Below are positions 25,339 through 34,816 of a stretch of 64,000 nt of DNA, piece by piece. The stretch covers positions 1,231,421-1,295,420 of the forward strand of contig NZ_JAVKGN010000001.1 of the NCBI RefSeq assembly GCF_031432215.1, written 5' to 3'. A program made the translations under genes and the position numbers. Under the pieces are notes generated by a model. The model did no database searches and was not told the DNA's origin. It was given only the letters and a program-made list of their open reading frames with translations. Origin of the DNA: Halodesulfurarchaeum sp. HSR-GB (lineage in GTDB: Archaea; Halobacteriota; Halobacteria; Halobacteriales; Halobacteriaceae). The number at the start of each line of letters is the position of its first letter. Position 1 is the stretch's first letter.

Positions 25339-26210
25339 GCGAGTCCGAATACAAGATCGAGGACACGAAAGGCAAGTTCCTCCAGGCGGTCAAAGACGGC
25401 CGACGGCTGAAGGACGCCGACTGGTCGCCCGGCCGGATCATCCTCTCGAACAAACGGCTCATTCTGGTCAGCAACGACGGGAAGCGGACCCTCCCGCTGT
25501 CGAAGATCACGAGCCTGAGCGGTCGGTACGACGTGAACCAGACCGTCGCCAAGGTCTCGGATTACGTTAGTATTCAGCTCGCGAACGAGAGTGTGGTGCT
25601 CATTTCCCTGGGTTCGAACACCGAGTCCTTCGAGTTCTCGCTTTTCGGTGCCATGTTGGACCAGGAGCAAGTCCAGGTCAAGCACCCGGCCGTCGAAGGT
25701 GGGGTCGTCCAGGATACCACCTACGAGCAGGCCCGTGTGAAAGTCTCCGATGACGACCGGGAACTCAACGTCGCACTCTCCTCCGGCGCCTTTGTCCCGA
25801 TCGATCTGGACGACGTGGGAAGTGTGGAGGCGGACAATCAGCAGGTAGCTGGGACGGCTCGGCCCATCCTCAAGGTCGAACACGCCCAGGAGGGGACCAG
25901 CGTCCAGACCTACTTCGCTGGCGAGTCCCACGCCATGGCCGTGCTCGAATCACTTTTCAAGCGCGGCGTCGAGCAGAGCCAGGGCGCAGTCGACCTCTCG
26001 GAGACCGAAAAGCGGGTCCTGATGGGCCTGTACTCGGGTGTCTCCGCCTTCGAAATTCCGGACTTCCTGGGGATGGACGTCGACGAGGTCGAGTCGATCT
26101 ACGAGCGGCTCATCGAACTCGACATCCTGGAGGAGGTCCGAACTCGCCGGGAGGTCACGATGAAGACTCGCGGGCGGAACATCGCGAGTGAAGTCATCAA
26201 CGAGGAGTGA
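25335..26210 (+). CDS. cheF1: CheF chemotaxis-archaellum adaptor 1 (DUF439)
   Basis: 291 residues. It has the DUF439 layout shared with CheF2: an N-terminal PH-like region (SPGRIILSNKRLILVSNDGKRTLPLSKITSL), a middle beta domain ending KVEHAQEGTSVQTYF, and a C-terminal winged-helix-like unit (LMGLYSGVSAFEIPDFLGMDVDEVESIYERL). CheF proteins link CheY, CheD and CheC to the archaellum and are needed for switching. The start was chosen for its GGAGG; an ATG six bases earlier is too close to it. It ends head-on against cheF2 with no gap. Confidence 0.92.
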   Translation: MSESEYKIEDTKGKFLQAVKDGRRLKDADWSPGRIILSNKRLILVSNDGKRTLPLSKITSLSGRYDVNQTVAKVSDYVSIQLANESVVLISLGSNTESFEFSLFGAMLDQEQVQVKHPAVEGGVVQDTTYEQARVKVSDDDRELNVALSSGAFVPIDLDDVGSVEADNQQVAGTARPILKVEHAQEGTSVQTYFAGESHAMAVLESLFKRGVEQSQGAVDLSETEKRVLMGLYSGVSAFEIPDFLGMDVDEVESIYERLIELDILEEVRTRREVTMKTRGRNIASEVINEE

Positions 26211-27077
26211 TCACAGGTTGACCTGCTCGAGGTTCTCCCCCACGGCCAGTTTGCCGGTCGGGGTGAGTTCCCACCCCGAGTCGGACTCTTCGAGCAGGGA
26301 CTTCTCGGCCAGCCGGCGGAGCATCGTCGAGACCCGACTCGCGTCCACGCCGAGCATCCCCGCGAGATTCCCCTCACTCGCACCCGAATAGAGTCCCACG
26401 AGGATCTCGATCTCCTCGTCCCGCAGGTCGATCTCCGCGAGATCCTTTTTGAGCTGGGTGTACTCGATCCGGAGGAACCGGCCCAGCACGTTCATCTTCC
26501 GCTCGGGTTGCAGGGCGATCTCGCTCGTCGCGATCTCCCCGCCATCTGCGTGCCGAACCGAGAGTACGGGTCGGGTCCGACCGGCCACCTCCCGTTCGAT
26601 CCGCTCGAAGTGTGAGACCGTCGACACTTCGATCTCGAAGGGGCTTTCAGCTCTGAATCGCACCGTCGCCGAATCGACGAAGAGCGAGGCTCGCTCGTAG
26701 GCTACGTCGGTGATCCGGCCACCCACCTTTGCGGGGTGTTTGACCGCGACCACGGTATCGTTCAGCACGGCCTTGAAGAGCAAGTTGGTGAAGCGCTCGA
26801 CGGTCTCGTCGGCCCCTTCGATCAGGGCGGCGCGTTTGGATCCGGCGCGCTCGTACGCGACTGTCACGGTGTCCTCGAAGAAGGCCCGGAGCTCGGAGGG
26901 GGCGCTTCCGTAGGCGATGTCGAACACGTCCCCGACACCGAAGTTCACGCGGTCCTCGGGGGTGACGAGGACCACTTCCTCGCGGTTCATCACCACGCGG
27001 CCCCGGACTGGCTCGTCGTACCGGCCGGTATCGGGAACCACGTCCGTGACGAAGTCCGCGACGACGGAATCACCCAT
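26211..27077 (-). CDS. cheF2: CheF chemotaxis-archaellum adaptor 2 (DUF439)
   Basis: 288 residues and a paralogue of CheF1: GRVVMNREEVVLVTPEDRVNFGV, HPAKVGGRITDVAYERASL, and the C-terminal ILVGLYSGASEGNLAGMLGVDASRVSTMLRRLAEKSLLEE. It is co-directional with and downstream-facing from cheR (36-base gap), so it probably ends the che operon. Two CheF copies are found in Halobacterium, where both bind Che proteins but only one is essential for the switching response. Confidence 0.92.
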   Translation of the reverse strand: MGDSVVADFVTDVVPDTGRYDEPVRGRVVMNREEVVLVTPEDRVNFGVGDVFDIAYGSAPSELRAFFEDTVTVAYERAGSKRAALIEGADETVERFTNLLFKAVLNDTVVAVKHPAKVGGRITDVAYERASLFVDSATVRFRAESPFEIEVSTVSHFERIEREVAGRTRPVLSVRHADGGEIATSEIALQPERKMNVLGRFLRIEYTQLKKDLAEIDLRDEEIEILVGLYSGASEGNLAGMLGVDASRVSTMLRRLAEKSLLEESDSGWELTPTGKLAVGENLEQVNL

Positions 27078-27112
27078 TTGTCGATCAAATCCTGGGACGG
27101 CGGGCTCTTAGA

Positions 27113-27907
27113 TCACTCGATCAGTCGATAGATCCGAAGCCGCGGGTCGGCGGCCTCGAACCGTGCTTTGATGTCCGGCGGGATCGTTTCGGTCTGGCCG
27201 AGGACGAGATAGCCACCCGGCCTGAGGGACTCGCTGACGGTCTCCAGGATCGGGTGTTTGTACTCGCTGTCGAGATAGATACAGACGTTTCGACAGAGCA
27301 CGAGGTCGAAGCCCGATTTTGGATCGCCGGTGATCAGATCGTGGCGCTCGAAGCTGATGAGGTCTTTCACCCGCTCTGTGAGTGCGATTCGGTCCCCGTC
27401 CTGGGAGACGTATTCCAGGGGATCATCGAGGAAGGAAAGCTGGTCTTCGAGGTCGGTCGTCCGGGTGCTCTGATAGACGCCCTGGCGGGCCCGATCCAGG
27501 GCGTTCTCGTCGATGTCGGTCGCGAGAACGTCGACCGACCGTGGCGAGAGCCCGGCGTCGAGGGCCAACATCGCGAGGGAGTACGGTTCGCGGCCGTCCG
27601 CACACGCCGCACTCCAGATGTCGACCGACCGGTTTGTCGCTGCGAGGTCCTGAACGACCTCCCTGAGTGCGTGCCAGACCTTCTCGTCCCGGAAGAAACT
27701 CGTGACGTTGACCGAGAGCGTATCGAGCAGCTCGGCCCGCTCGTCCTCGTCTCGTTTGAGCAGGTCGAAGTACGCCCCGTAGTCCTCGGATTTGGTCCGC
27801 CGCATGCGGGCTGAGATCCGTCGGTCGAGGTAGGACTCGTCGTAGTAACTCGATGCGAAACTCGTCTCCGATTCGATGTACGTGATGAGGTCTTCGAAAG
27901 CGTTCAT
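27113..27907 (-). CDS. cheR: chemoreceptor methyltransferase CheR
   Basis: 264 residues. The N-terminal helical domain ([31 protein letters not shown]) and the SAM-binding core ([64 protein letters not shown]) are standard. It adds methyl groups to transducer Glu residues for adaptation. Its ATG overlaps the cheD stop by 4 bases. Confidence 0.96.
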   Translation of the reverse strand: MNAFEDLITYIESETSFASSYYDESYLDRRISARMRRTKSEDYGAYFDLLKRDEDERAELLDTLSVNVTSFFRDEKVWHALREVVQDLAATNRSVDIWSAACADGREPYSLAMLALDAGLSPRSVDVLATDIDENALDRARQGVYQSTRTTDLEDQLSFLDDPLEYVSQDGDRIALTERVKDLISFERHDLITGDPKSGFDLVLCRNVCIYLDSEYKHPILETVSESLRPGGYLVLGQTETIPPDIKARFEAADPRLRIYRLIE

Positions 27908-28380
27908 AGCACTGTCGTCTCCGCGTCCACCCGTTCGATCGTCAGGGCTCCGGTCGCCGGGTGAAACGACACGGAGCGGCCCGAGCTGCCCCCAGTCTCT
28001 TCGGCGGCAAGGTCGATCTCTGCCTCGGTGAGGGCTGTTCGGGCGGCCGAGACGTTCGTGTCGCCGATCGGTTCGTCGGTCCCGATGTCGAGCATCGACG
28101 AGCCGCCGGTCAGCTTCGCTGTCAGTGCTTTCGGGTCGGCACCGAGGGACTCCAGTTCGGCTGTCAACAGCTCGATCCCCGAATCGACGTACTTCGGCGT
28201 CGGTTCCTCAGCGGCTGGGAGGGTCGGGAGCATTGCATGCAGCAGGCCGCCGATCCCATCGCCGTCGTGGATGGCGACGGCCACACAGGAACCCAGCCCA
28301 CTGGTCACGATCTGTCGTGGCTCGTCGGTCACCGCCATGTCAGCCACGCCAACCCGGATCCGCTCCCCCCGTGTCTGCAT
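27904..28380 (-). CDS. cheD: chemoreceptor glutamine deamidase CheD
   Basis: 158 residues. The catalytic Cys is in [12 protein letters not shown] and the His in GGLLHAMLP, with [11 protein letters not shown] completing the family pattern. CheD deamidates receptor Gln residues and binds CheC. The ATG ([15 protein letters not shown]) starts two bases before the end of cheC1, in the middle of the che operon. Confidence 0.95.
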   Translation of the reverse strand: MQTRGERIRVGVADMAVTDEPRQIVTSGLGSCVAVAIHDGDGIGGLLHAMLPTLPAAEEPTPKYVDSGIELLTAELESLGADPKALTAKLTGGSSMLDIGTDEPIGDTNVSAARTALTEAEIDLAAEETGGSSGRSVSFHPATGALTIERVDAETTVL

Positions 28381-28381
28381 T

Positions 28382-29548
28382 TCAGACACGCTCCACAGTC
28401 GAGACGTCCAGATCCTCGTCGAGTGCCGAGATGACCGACTGGAACCCGTCGGCGTCGGGGAAGGCAAAGAGCCGGCAGGTAAGCGGGTCTTCGGCGGTGA
28501 TCGCCACGTCGAAGACGTAGGCGAACTCCTGGTTGCGGCCGAGCTGGACCGCGACGGACTCCAGGACGGCCTGGCCCAGATCGTCGACGAAGTCCGGCAC
28601 CGAGTGATCGATGGTCGTCCCCAGGGCGTTGGCCCACCCGTCGATGAACCCGCTGGCCGTGATGTTCCCGATCTCCTCGATCGCACTCCGCTGGATGCCC
28701 TCGTCGGTGGCGTCTCCCGGCACCAGGGCCTCGGTGACCGTCCTCGCGTGTTCGGCCTCGAAGAGGACCGCGAGAAAGCCGTCCATCACCCCGGAGAACT
28801 CGAAGACCGTGCCGACGTACTCCGACTCGTCGACCGCCCCGGAGACGTCCTTGATGGGGACGAAATCGAGATGGGTGACCGCGACGTCGGTCGCCAGGCC
28901 GGTCATCGCTTCCAGGTTCTCGGCGACGGTCTCGGCCCCGGCGGCGGTCAACCGGATGAACGTCGAGAGCTCCTGAACCGACACCGCCGAGTCGCTGGCG
29001 TCGGCGGCTGCCTCCTGGAGCATCTCGAGGAAGCTCGTCGGGTCCGGGAGCAGGTAGAACCGGCATTCGTGGCCAGTTCCGACCTCGATCTGGCTCTCGA
29101 AGACGAAGGAGAATTCCGCCAGGTCCGCATCGGGAACCCGCTGGGTCGGGTCCTCGATCGTCGTCGGGGTGGAGATGTCGATGGTCTCGGCGAGCTGCTC
29201 GGCCCACCCATCGACGAAGCTGCTGGTCAAAATGTTCCCGACCTCGTTGAGGTAGGCGGGGTCCGGGTCCGGACCGGTTCCAGCCAGTTCGGAAAGCACG
29301 AAATCGGCGCTTTCGCCGTCGAAGACCAGGAGTGCGTGCCCCTCCAGTCCGCCCTCGTACTCGACGGCAATCGCCGTCTCGAAATCGGCGACCAGGGCGT
29401 CGATCGAGTCGATCGGGGCGAAGTTGACCTTGGTCGTTTCGACGAAGGTCTCGGCGTCGGTCAGGGTGGCAAGGGCCTCAGCAGCCGTTGTCGCACCGGC
29501 GGTTCCGATCCGGTTGAAGGTGCCAAGGGAGGCGAGATCCACACGCAT
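28382..29548 (-). CDS. cheC1: CheC-type phosphatase with two CheC domains
   Basis: 388 residues: two CheC domains in tandem, each about 190 residues. Each carries the E-x2-N phosphatase motif, in LNEVGNILTSSFVDGWAEQL (first) and IEEIGNITASGFIDGWANAL (second). A single CheC domain dephosphorylates CheY-P, so the duplicated form has twice the usual length. It lies one base after cheC2 in the operon. Confidence 0.94.
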   Translation of the reverse strand: MRVDLASLGTFNRIGTAGATTAAEALATLTDAETFVETTKVNFAPIDSIDALVADFETAIAVEYEGGLEGHALLVFDGESADFVLSELAGTGPDPDPAYLNEVGNILTSSFVDGWAEQLAETIDISTPTTIEDPTQRVPDADLAEFSFVFESQIEVGTGHECRFYLLPDPTSFLEMLQEAAADASDSAVSVQELSTFIRLTAAGAETVAENLEAMTGLATDVAVTHLDFVPIKDVSGAVDESEYVGTVFEFSGVMDGFLAVLFEAEHARTVTEALVPGDATDEGIQRSAIEEIGNITASGFIDGWANALGTTIDHSVPDFVDDLGQAVLESVAVQLGRNQEFAYVFDVAITAEDPLTCRLFAFPDADGFQSVISALDEDLDVSTVERV

Positions 29549-29549
29549 G

Positions 29550-30137
29550 TCAGATCGAGTTGATGAGTTCCACGAACTCCTCGATGTTCGGGAACGTGTA
29601 GATGGTCGCCTCGACGTCGACATCCGGGGCCTCAAGGGTCGAGTCGAAGACCAGTGCGATCTCGTGTTTGCCAGCCTCGACGCTGTGCTCGACGATCGTG
29701 TCGCCCTCGGCTCGCAGCAGTTGGGGTGTCGAGATGTCGATGGTTCGCCCGAGGACGTTCGCCCAGCCGTCGATGAAGCCACTGGTCATGATGTTGCCGA
29801 CTTCCTTGATCGCCGATCGTTCCATCTCCGAGTAGGTTGGGCCGCCGCTCGGTTCGCTCCCGAGCATCGAGTGAGCCAGTTTTTTCGCGCTCTCATCCTC
29901 GAAGAGGATCAGTACCGACCCGTGTGGGTGTTCGAGCAGGGGCACGTTGACACCAACGACCCGCTCCCGGCCCAGATGTGCCCCCAGATCCTCGATGTCA
30001 AGCACATTGATCTTCGTGATCTGCATCTCCGTCTCGACGCCGGTGAGCTGGGTCAGATGTTCCGCGACCGTCTCGGCACCGGCCTTGGCGAGCCGGTTCA
30101 CGTCCCTGAGCCGCCTGATGTCGATCTTCGTGGACAT
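29550..30137 (-). CDS. cheC2: CheC-type CheY phosphatase
   Basis: 195 residues, one CheC domain with IKEVGNIMTSGFIDGWANVL and an N-terminal DVNRLAKAGAETVAEHLTQLTGVE helix. It likely dephosphorylates CheY-P and partners CheD. It starts two bases after the cheA stop. Confidence 0.94.
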   Translation of the reverse strand: MSTKIDIRRLRDVNRLAKAGAETVAEHLTQLTGVETEMQITKINVLDIEDLGAHLGRERVVGVNVPLLEHPHGSVLILFEDESAKKLAHSMLGSEPSGGPTYSEMERSAIKEVGNIMTSGFIDGWANVLGRTIDISTPQLLRAEGDTIVEHSVEAGKHEIALVFDSTLEAPDVDVEATIYTFPNIEEFVELINSI

Positions 30138-30139
30138 GA

Positions 30140-32047
30140 TCAGAGTGTCGCCACGTCGAGGATGGTCACCACGTCGCCCTCCCCGAGGACCGCCGCCCCG
30201 GAGAGGCCCGGAATGCCGCTCAGGATGCCCTCGAAGGGCTTGACGACGACCTCCTCCTGTCCCTGGACGGCGTCACAGTGCAGGGCCACCTGGCGTTCCG
30301 TGTCCCGGATCTTGACGAGCATGCCGTCCCCGTTGCGTGTCTCTCCGGGCACGTCGAGGGCCCTCCCCAGGCGCACGAGCGGATAGACCGTGTCGTCGTA
30401 GGTGACCACTTCCTCGCCGTCGACCTGCTTGAGCGGGCGCATCCGGCTGATCTCGTCGATGGTCTTGATCGGGATGCCGTATTTCTCCCCGCCGGACTCC
30501 ACGAACAGCACCTTCACGATGGCGACGGTCACCGGCAGGGTGAGTGTCACGGTCGTCCCCTCGCCCGGGTCGCTCGTGACCGACACCGAGCCATCGAGTC
30601 GCCTGACGGTGTCGTTGACAACGTCCATCCCGACCCCGCGCCCGCTGACGTCTGTTACCTCCTCCGTGGTCGAGAACCCGGAGTGGAAGATCAGCTCGGC
30701 CACCTCGTCTTCCGCCAGGTCCGCCGCCTCTGCACTGTCGAGAATGCCCTTCTCGACGGCTTTCGTTCGAACCGCGTCGTGATCGACGCCCTGGCCGTCG
30801 TCGATCACCTGGATCTTCACCCGGTCCCGCTCGCGCTCGGCCCGGAGCGTGATGGAGCCAGTCGGGTCCTTGCCGGCGGCTTCGCGCTTCTCGGGGGGCT
30901 CGATCCCGTGGTCGACTGCATTCCGCAGAATGTGCATCAGCGGGTCGCTGATCTCGGTGAGGATCGTGCGATCGAGTTCGACGTCGTCACCCTCGATCGT
31001 GAACTCGACCTGTTTGTCCTCCTCGCGGGCGAGATCCCGGACCAGTCGGGGAAACTTCCCGACGATCTTCTTCATCGGGACCAGCCGCATGTCCATCACG
31101 GTGTCCTGGAGGTTCGAGGTGATCTTGTCCAGATCGTCGAGTTCCTCTTCGGTCCGGCGGTCGTTCGCTCCGACGCTCCGGCGGAGCTTGATCCGGGTGG
31201 TCACCAGCTGTTCGACCAGGCCGTGGAGCTCGTCGAGCTGGTCGACGTTCACGCGGACCGATTGGATCTCGCCGACCGAGTCCGTGCCCGACCCGCCAGC
31301 GTCCGCCGCTGTCGTCTCCGTCTCGCTTCCGGCGCTCTCGGTGTCGAGTTCCTGGACGGTGACGTTCGTGACGTCCCCGTTTTCCGCGATCACCGAGGCG
31401 ACGTCGCCGGCGTCTGTCGCGAGTGCCAGTGCGAAGTCCTCGTCGTACTCGCCGTCCTCGATCGCGTCGATCTCGGGGACGGCCCCGAGAACGTCGAAGG
31501 TCTCCTGGATGTCCTCCAGAACGAACATCGCGTCGACGCCGGGCATCTCCGAGTCGGCCATCTCCACTGTTGCCTGTACCACCCGATCGCCGTCGGCGTC
31601 CAGTGTCGCTGGATCGAAGGCGACGTCCTCGGTGGTCGATTCCTGGGCAGCCGTCCCGGTCGCCGGCTCGTCGGCCTTCTCAAGGACCGCTCTGAGGTCC
31701 GTGATCGTCGGCCGCACGTTTCGAGTGACCTCACCGGCGGCCTCGATCTCGTCGAGACAGGCCTCGATCTCGTCGACGCCGGCGAAGATGTGGTCCATCC
31801 GGTCGGCGGTGACCGCAATCTCGCCCTGGCGCATCGCGTCGAGGAGGTCCTCGACGGCGTGGGCGAGGTCCGAGGCGTCCTCGAAGCCCATTGCTCCGAA
31901 GTTGCCCTTCAGGGTGTGGGCCGTCCGGAAGATCCGGTCCATGGCCCCGTCATCCTCGGGGTCGCTCTCGAGGGTGAGCAGCGCGTTGTTCAGCTCGGTG
32001 ACGTGGTCTTCGCCCTCGCGGACGAATTCTTCGAGATAGTCTTCCAT
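30140..32047 (-). CDS. cheA: chemotaxis histidine kinase CheA
   Basis: 635 residues. In order: the P1 domain with phospho-accepting His44 (FRTAHTLKGNFGAMGFEDASD), a variable acidic linker and regulator-binding region (~125-275), the P3 dimerisation helices (VNVDQLDELHGLVEQLVTTRIKLRR), the P4 kinase (HILRNAVDHGIEPP, VIDDGQGVD, TDVSGRGVGMDVV) and the P5 CheW-like domain. It phosphorylates CheY and CheB. Its ATG overlaps the cheB stop. Confidence 0.97.
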   Translation of the reverse strand: MEDYLEEFVREGEDHVTELNNALLTLESDPEDDGAMDRIFRTAHTLKGNFGAMGFEDASDLAHAVEDLLDAMRQGEIAVTADRMDHIFAGVDEIEACLDEIEAAGEVTRNVRPTITDLRAVLEKADEPATGTAAQESTTEDVAFDPATLDADGDRVVQATVEMADSEMPGVDAMFVLEDIQETFDVLGAVPEIDAIEDGEYDEDFALALATDAGDVASVIAENGDVTNVTVQELDTESAGSETETTAADAGGSGTDSVGEIQSVRVNVDQLDELHGLVEQLVTTRIKLRRSVGANDRRTEEELDDLDKITSNLQDTVMDMRLVPMKKIVGKFPRLVRDLAREEDKQVEFTIEGDDVELDRTILTEISDPLMHILRNAVDHGIEPPEKREAAGKDPTGSITLRAERERDRVKIQVIDDGQGVDHDAVRTKAVEKGILDSAEAADLAEDEVAELIFHSGFSTTEEVTDVSGRGVGMDVVNDTVRRLDGSVSVTSDPGEGTTVTLTLPVTVAIVKVLFVESGGEKYGIPIKTIDEISRMRPLKQVDGEEVVTYDDTVYPLVRLGRALDVPGETRNGDGMLVKIRDTERQVALHCDAVQGQEEVVVKPFEGILSGIPGLSGAAVLGEGDVVTILDVATL

Positions 32048-33084
32048 CAGGTTCGGTCCCGTATGGTGTCGAGAACGGCGTCGACGAGTTCGTCCGCCGG
32101 GTACACCTCGTCGACACAACCGGTCTCGATGGCTCGGCCGGGAATGCCGAAGACCGCGCTCGTTTCCTCGTCCTGTGCCAACACCTGGCCGCCGATGGCG
32201 TCGATCGCCTCGACCCCCGCCGCTCCGTCCGAGCCCATGCCCGTCAGGACGACGGCGGTGACGGGATCGTCGATCGTCTCGGCGACGGACTCCATGGTCA
32301 CGTCGATGGCCGGCCGCACGGAGTGGACGGGCGCGGACTGTTCGAGTCGCACCCGGAGCCGACCACTGCTATAGCCGCTCACGACCATGTGGTAGTCGCC
32401 TTTCGCGATCAGTGCCTCGCCGCCTCCGATTCGGTCCCCGTCACTCGCTTCTCTGACGTCGTAGGCCGACCGCCCGTCCAGTCGCTTCGCGAATCGCCCG
32501 GTGAACTGATCGGGCATGTGCTGGACCACGAGGACCCGGAAGTCGGCGGCACGCGGGAGACCCGCGAGAATCGACTCCACGACGTTCGGGCCACCGGTCG
32601 AGGCCCCAATCACGAGGGTCGGATGGTCGACGTAGCCCCCCTCGCGATCGGCCGCCGATCGCTGGCTCGTCGAAATCGCCTGTGCGGTCGGATCGGATTG
32701 GGCGACCGACTCGACGGTGCGAACCAGTGCCTCGGCGTGGGCGGAGAGGTCAGTCGAGATGGTCCCACTCGGCTTCGCGAAGAAGTCGACGGCGCCTTTC
32801 TCCATGGCCTCAAGCGTGGCGTCGGCCCCGTCGGTCGTCAGCGCCGAGAGCATCATGATCGGGACCGGGTCCCGGTCCATGATCGCCTCGACCGCCTCGA
32901 TGCCGTTCATCTCGGGCATCTCGACGTCCATCGTGACGACGTCGGGATCGTGGTCGGCGACGAGTTCGACCGCCTCGCGACCGTTTGCGGCCTGGGCGAC
33001 GACGGTCAGCCCGGCGTCCTCGAGGATGTCGGTGATGACCGTCCGCATGAAATGCGAGTCGTCCACGACCAGGACGCGTGTCAT
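32047..33084 (-). CDS. cheB: chemoreceptor methylesterase CheB
   Basis: 345 residues. The receiver domain (VVDDSHFMR, VVTMDVEMPEMNG, FFAKPSG) is followed by a linker and the methylesterase domain with the catalytic Ser in IGASTGGPN, His in VVQHMPDQFTGRFAKRLD and Asp in LTGMGSDGAAG. It removes methyl or amide groups from transducers. The ATG at 33084 overlaps the cheY stop by 4 bases. The frame is open further upstream only as a shadow of cheY. Confidence 0.97.
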   Translation of the reverse strand: MTRVLVVDDSHFMRTVITDILEDAGLTVVAQAANGREAVELVADHDPDVVTMDVEMPEMNGIEAVEAIMDRDPVPIMMLSALTTDGADATLEAMEKGAVDFFAKPSGTISTDLSAHAEALVRTVESVAQSDPTAQAISTSQRSAADREGGYVDHPTLVIGASTGGPNVVESILAGLPRAADFRVLVVQHMPDQFTGRFAKRLDGRSAYDVREASDGDRIGGGEALIAKGDYHMVVSGYSSGRLRVRLEQSAPVHSVRPAIDVTMESVAETIDDPVTAVVLTGMGSDGAAGVEAIDAIGGQVLAQDEETSAVFGIPGRAIETGCVDEVYPADELVDAVLDTIRDRT

Positions 33085-33443
33085 GCCGCGAGGACGTCCT
33101 CGATGGCGTCCATCACGCTGGGCTTCTGGAACGGTTTGGTGATGTACCCGTCCGCGCCCGCCTTGACTGCCTTTTTCATCTTCTCCTCCTGTCCGATGGA
33201 CGTGCACATGATGACGTGAGCGCCGGCGTCGGCGTCCTTGATGGCCGCCGTCGCCTCGATCCCGTCGCGGATCGGCATCACGATGTCCATCATCACCAGG
33301 TCCGGGTGGTGCTCCTTGTACATCTCGACGGCTTCGACGCCGTTCTCCGCCTCGCCGACGATCTCCAGTTCGCCTTCCAGGATCTCGCGAAGGAGATTCC
33401 GCATGAACTCCGAGTCATCAACGAGAAGCACGTCCTGTGCCAT
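33081..33443 (-). CDS. cheY: response regulator CheY
   Basis: 120 residues, a single receiver domain: acidic pocket D9/D10, phosphorylation site D53 in LVMMDIVMP, T81 and K103. CheY-P acts on the archaellum through CheF. It heads the cheY-B-A-C2-C1-D-R-F2 operon. A CTTTATAG box 20-27 bases upstream of the ATG gives a leaderless start. Confidence 0.96.
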   Translation of the reverse strand: MAQDVLLVDDSEFMRNLLREILEGELEIVGEAENGVEAVEMYKEHHPDLVMMDIVMPIRDGIEATAAIKDADAGAHVIMCTSIGQEEKMKKAVKAGADGYITKPFQKPSVMDAIEDVLAA

Positions 33444-33508
33444 ACGTAGCCAGTTAGTAGAAGGGGTACTATAAAGTCACCCCGTCCGTTATCAGATATG
33501 ATTGTCGG

Positions 33509-34063
33509 TCAGGCACCCGGCCCGTCAGTCGAGATCGCATCGATCAGTCGGGCGATGTCCAGCCAGAGCACCAGCGAGATGTCCTCAGGGACCCCATCCT
33601 CGTCCACCTCTCCGAGGTGCTTTCGGAGCACGCCCTGGACGAGGTCGGCCTCGATCGCGCTGGTCTGGATGCCCGCCAGATCGCCGTTCCGATCGATCTG
33701 TGCGGGTGGGTAGCCGGTGACCTCCTCGACGGACCCGACCCGGATCCCGATCTTCTGCTTGTCGCCGTCGCGATCCAGGACCAGGATGTTCTCGGCCGTC
33801 CCATCGTCCTCGATTGCGAGGAACAGCGTCGGGTCCACCACGGCTGTGGTCTCCCCCCGGAGATCCATCACACCCTCGACCGCCTCGGGGGCCCGCGGGA
33901 CTCTGGTGATCTGTTTTGGCTCGACGATGCTGTCGACCGCGTCGATGTCGATCGCACAGCGTTCGGCTCCGAGCGTGAACTCGACCACCTCCGTGGCTGG
34001 TTCCGCGGCAGTCTCCTCGCGCTTCTCGGGGGCCATCGCGGTGTCGGAATCGGTGGCGGTCAT
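33509..34063 (-). CDS. cheW1: chemotaxis coupling protein CheW (1)
   Basis: 184 residues. A CheW fold (EFTLGAERCAIDIDAVDSIVEP, VEGVMDLRGETTAVVDP, NILVLDRDGDKQKIGIRVGSVEEVTGY) is preceded by about 25 acidic residues. It bridges transducers and CheA. An AATTATACG box about 30 bases upstream of the ATG at 34063 supports that start over a longer in-frame one at 34120. It is transcribed separately from cheY. Confidence 0.94.
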   Translation of the reverse strand: MTATDSDTAMAPEKREETAAEPATEVVEFTLGAERCAIDIDAVDSIVEPKQITRVPRAPEAVEGVMDLRGETTAVVDPTLFLAIEDDGTAENILVLDRDGDKQKIGIRVGSVEEVTGYPPAQIDRNGDLAGIQTSAIEADLVQGVLRKHLGEVDEDGVPEDISLVLWLDIARLIDAISTDGPGA

Positions 34064-34129
34064 CGTCACTGTCCCAATCACCGGCAGAGTGGCGTATAAT
34101 TGTTTCGCGGTAGCTATCAAAATCGAAAG

Positions 34130-34741
34130 TCAGGGGAAGACCAGGCCGTCGTGCTCCCGAACCGTCTCCAGGAGGTCGCCGATCGAATCCTCGGGGTCGA
34201 GGTCGTGTTCCTCGAGGTACGCCAGCAGGCCCGTGACTGGGTAGCGAACGCGGACGTTCGACTCCGAGAGCAAGATCCCAAGGGTGTCCTCGACCGCCGT
34301 TCCGTCCCCGACCTGTTGGGCGTACCACATGAGCAGGCCGTCGAAGGCCATTCCGATGTCGTCGGAGGCAAGTTGCTGATGGCTCACGTTCTCGCCCGTC
34401 TTGGCCGCGAGCCGGTAGGCGTACTGGCTGTCGGTTCGACGCAGGTTCGCGCCGATCCAGCGTTTGACGTCACTCCCCCGTAGCTCCTGGAACTCGGTCC
34501 CCGCGGACCCCTGCTGAGTCGTCTTTTTCGTCGGTGCTTCGGTGTCCGGGGTCGACCGGTGGCGATCACCTTCGGGTGCCGTTTCTATCGTGGATCTGTC
34601 GACGTCGGGTCGACCTTCCGCCCCGATGACGAACCGGCTCTCGTCCAGTTCCGCCACTTCCTCTTCCTCCCTGAAATCCAGGTCCTCGGGCGTGAGAACT
34701 GAGTCGTCCGGCATCTCCTCCTGATCCCGAGGCGGGTCCAT
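34130..34741 (-). CDS. uncharacterised acidic protein beside cheW
   Basis: 203 residues. The N-terminal ~85 residues are acidic and probably disordered. The C-terminal ~110 (FQELRGSDVKRWIGANLRRT; LASDDIGMAFDGLLMWYAQQVGD; VRVRYPVTGLLAYLEEHDLDPEDSIGDLLETV) look like a compact helical domain. No family was recognised. Position suggests a taxis or motility role. A GATTTATG box about 25-30 bases upstream of the ATG supports the MDPPRDQEE start. Confidence 0.7.
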   Translation of the reverse strand: MDPPRDQEEMPDDSVLTPEDLDFREEEEVAELDESRFVIGAEGRPDVDRSTIETAPEGDRHRSTPDTEAPTKKTTQQGSAGTEFQELRGSDVKRWIGANLRRTDSQYAYRLAAKTGENVSHQQLASDDIGMAFDGLLMWYAQQVGDGTAVEDTLGILLSESNVRVRYPVTGLLAYLEEHDLDPEDSIGDLLETVREHDGLVFP

Positions 34742-34816
34742 ACAGCGACCTTTGGTGCTCAGGGTCATAAATCCACCCCGGGCTACGTCGTTCTCAAAAT
34801 CGAGAGGGGTGCCGGG

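Noticed and set aside
30278-32374. Very long open frame (about 700 codons) antisense to cheA
   Set aside because: cheA on the other strand has full family motifs. Acidic GC-rich genes leave antisense frames open by codon bias. Similar shadows at 16960-18753 (fttA), 41793-43127 (arlJ) and 43042-44454 (arlI) were dropped for the same reason.
26211-33443. Unusual gene content in the che operon
   Set aside because: The set (cheY, B, A, two cheC, D, R, F) and tight overlaps match known haloarchaeal che clusters, so nothing novel was claimed beyond the listed points.
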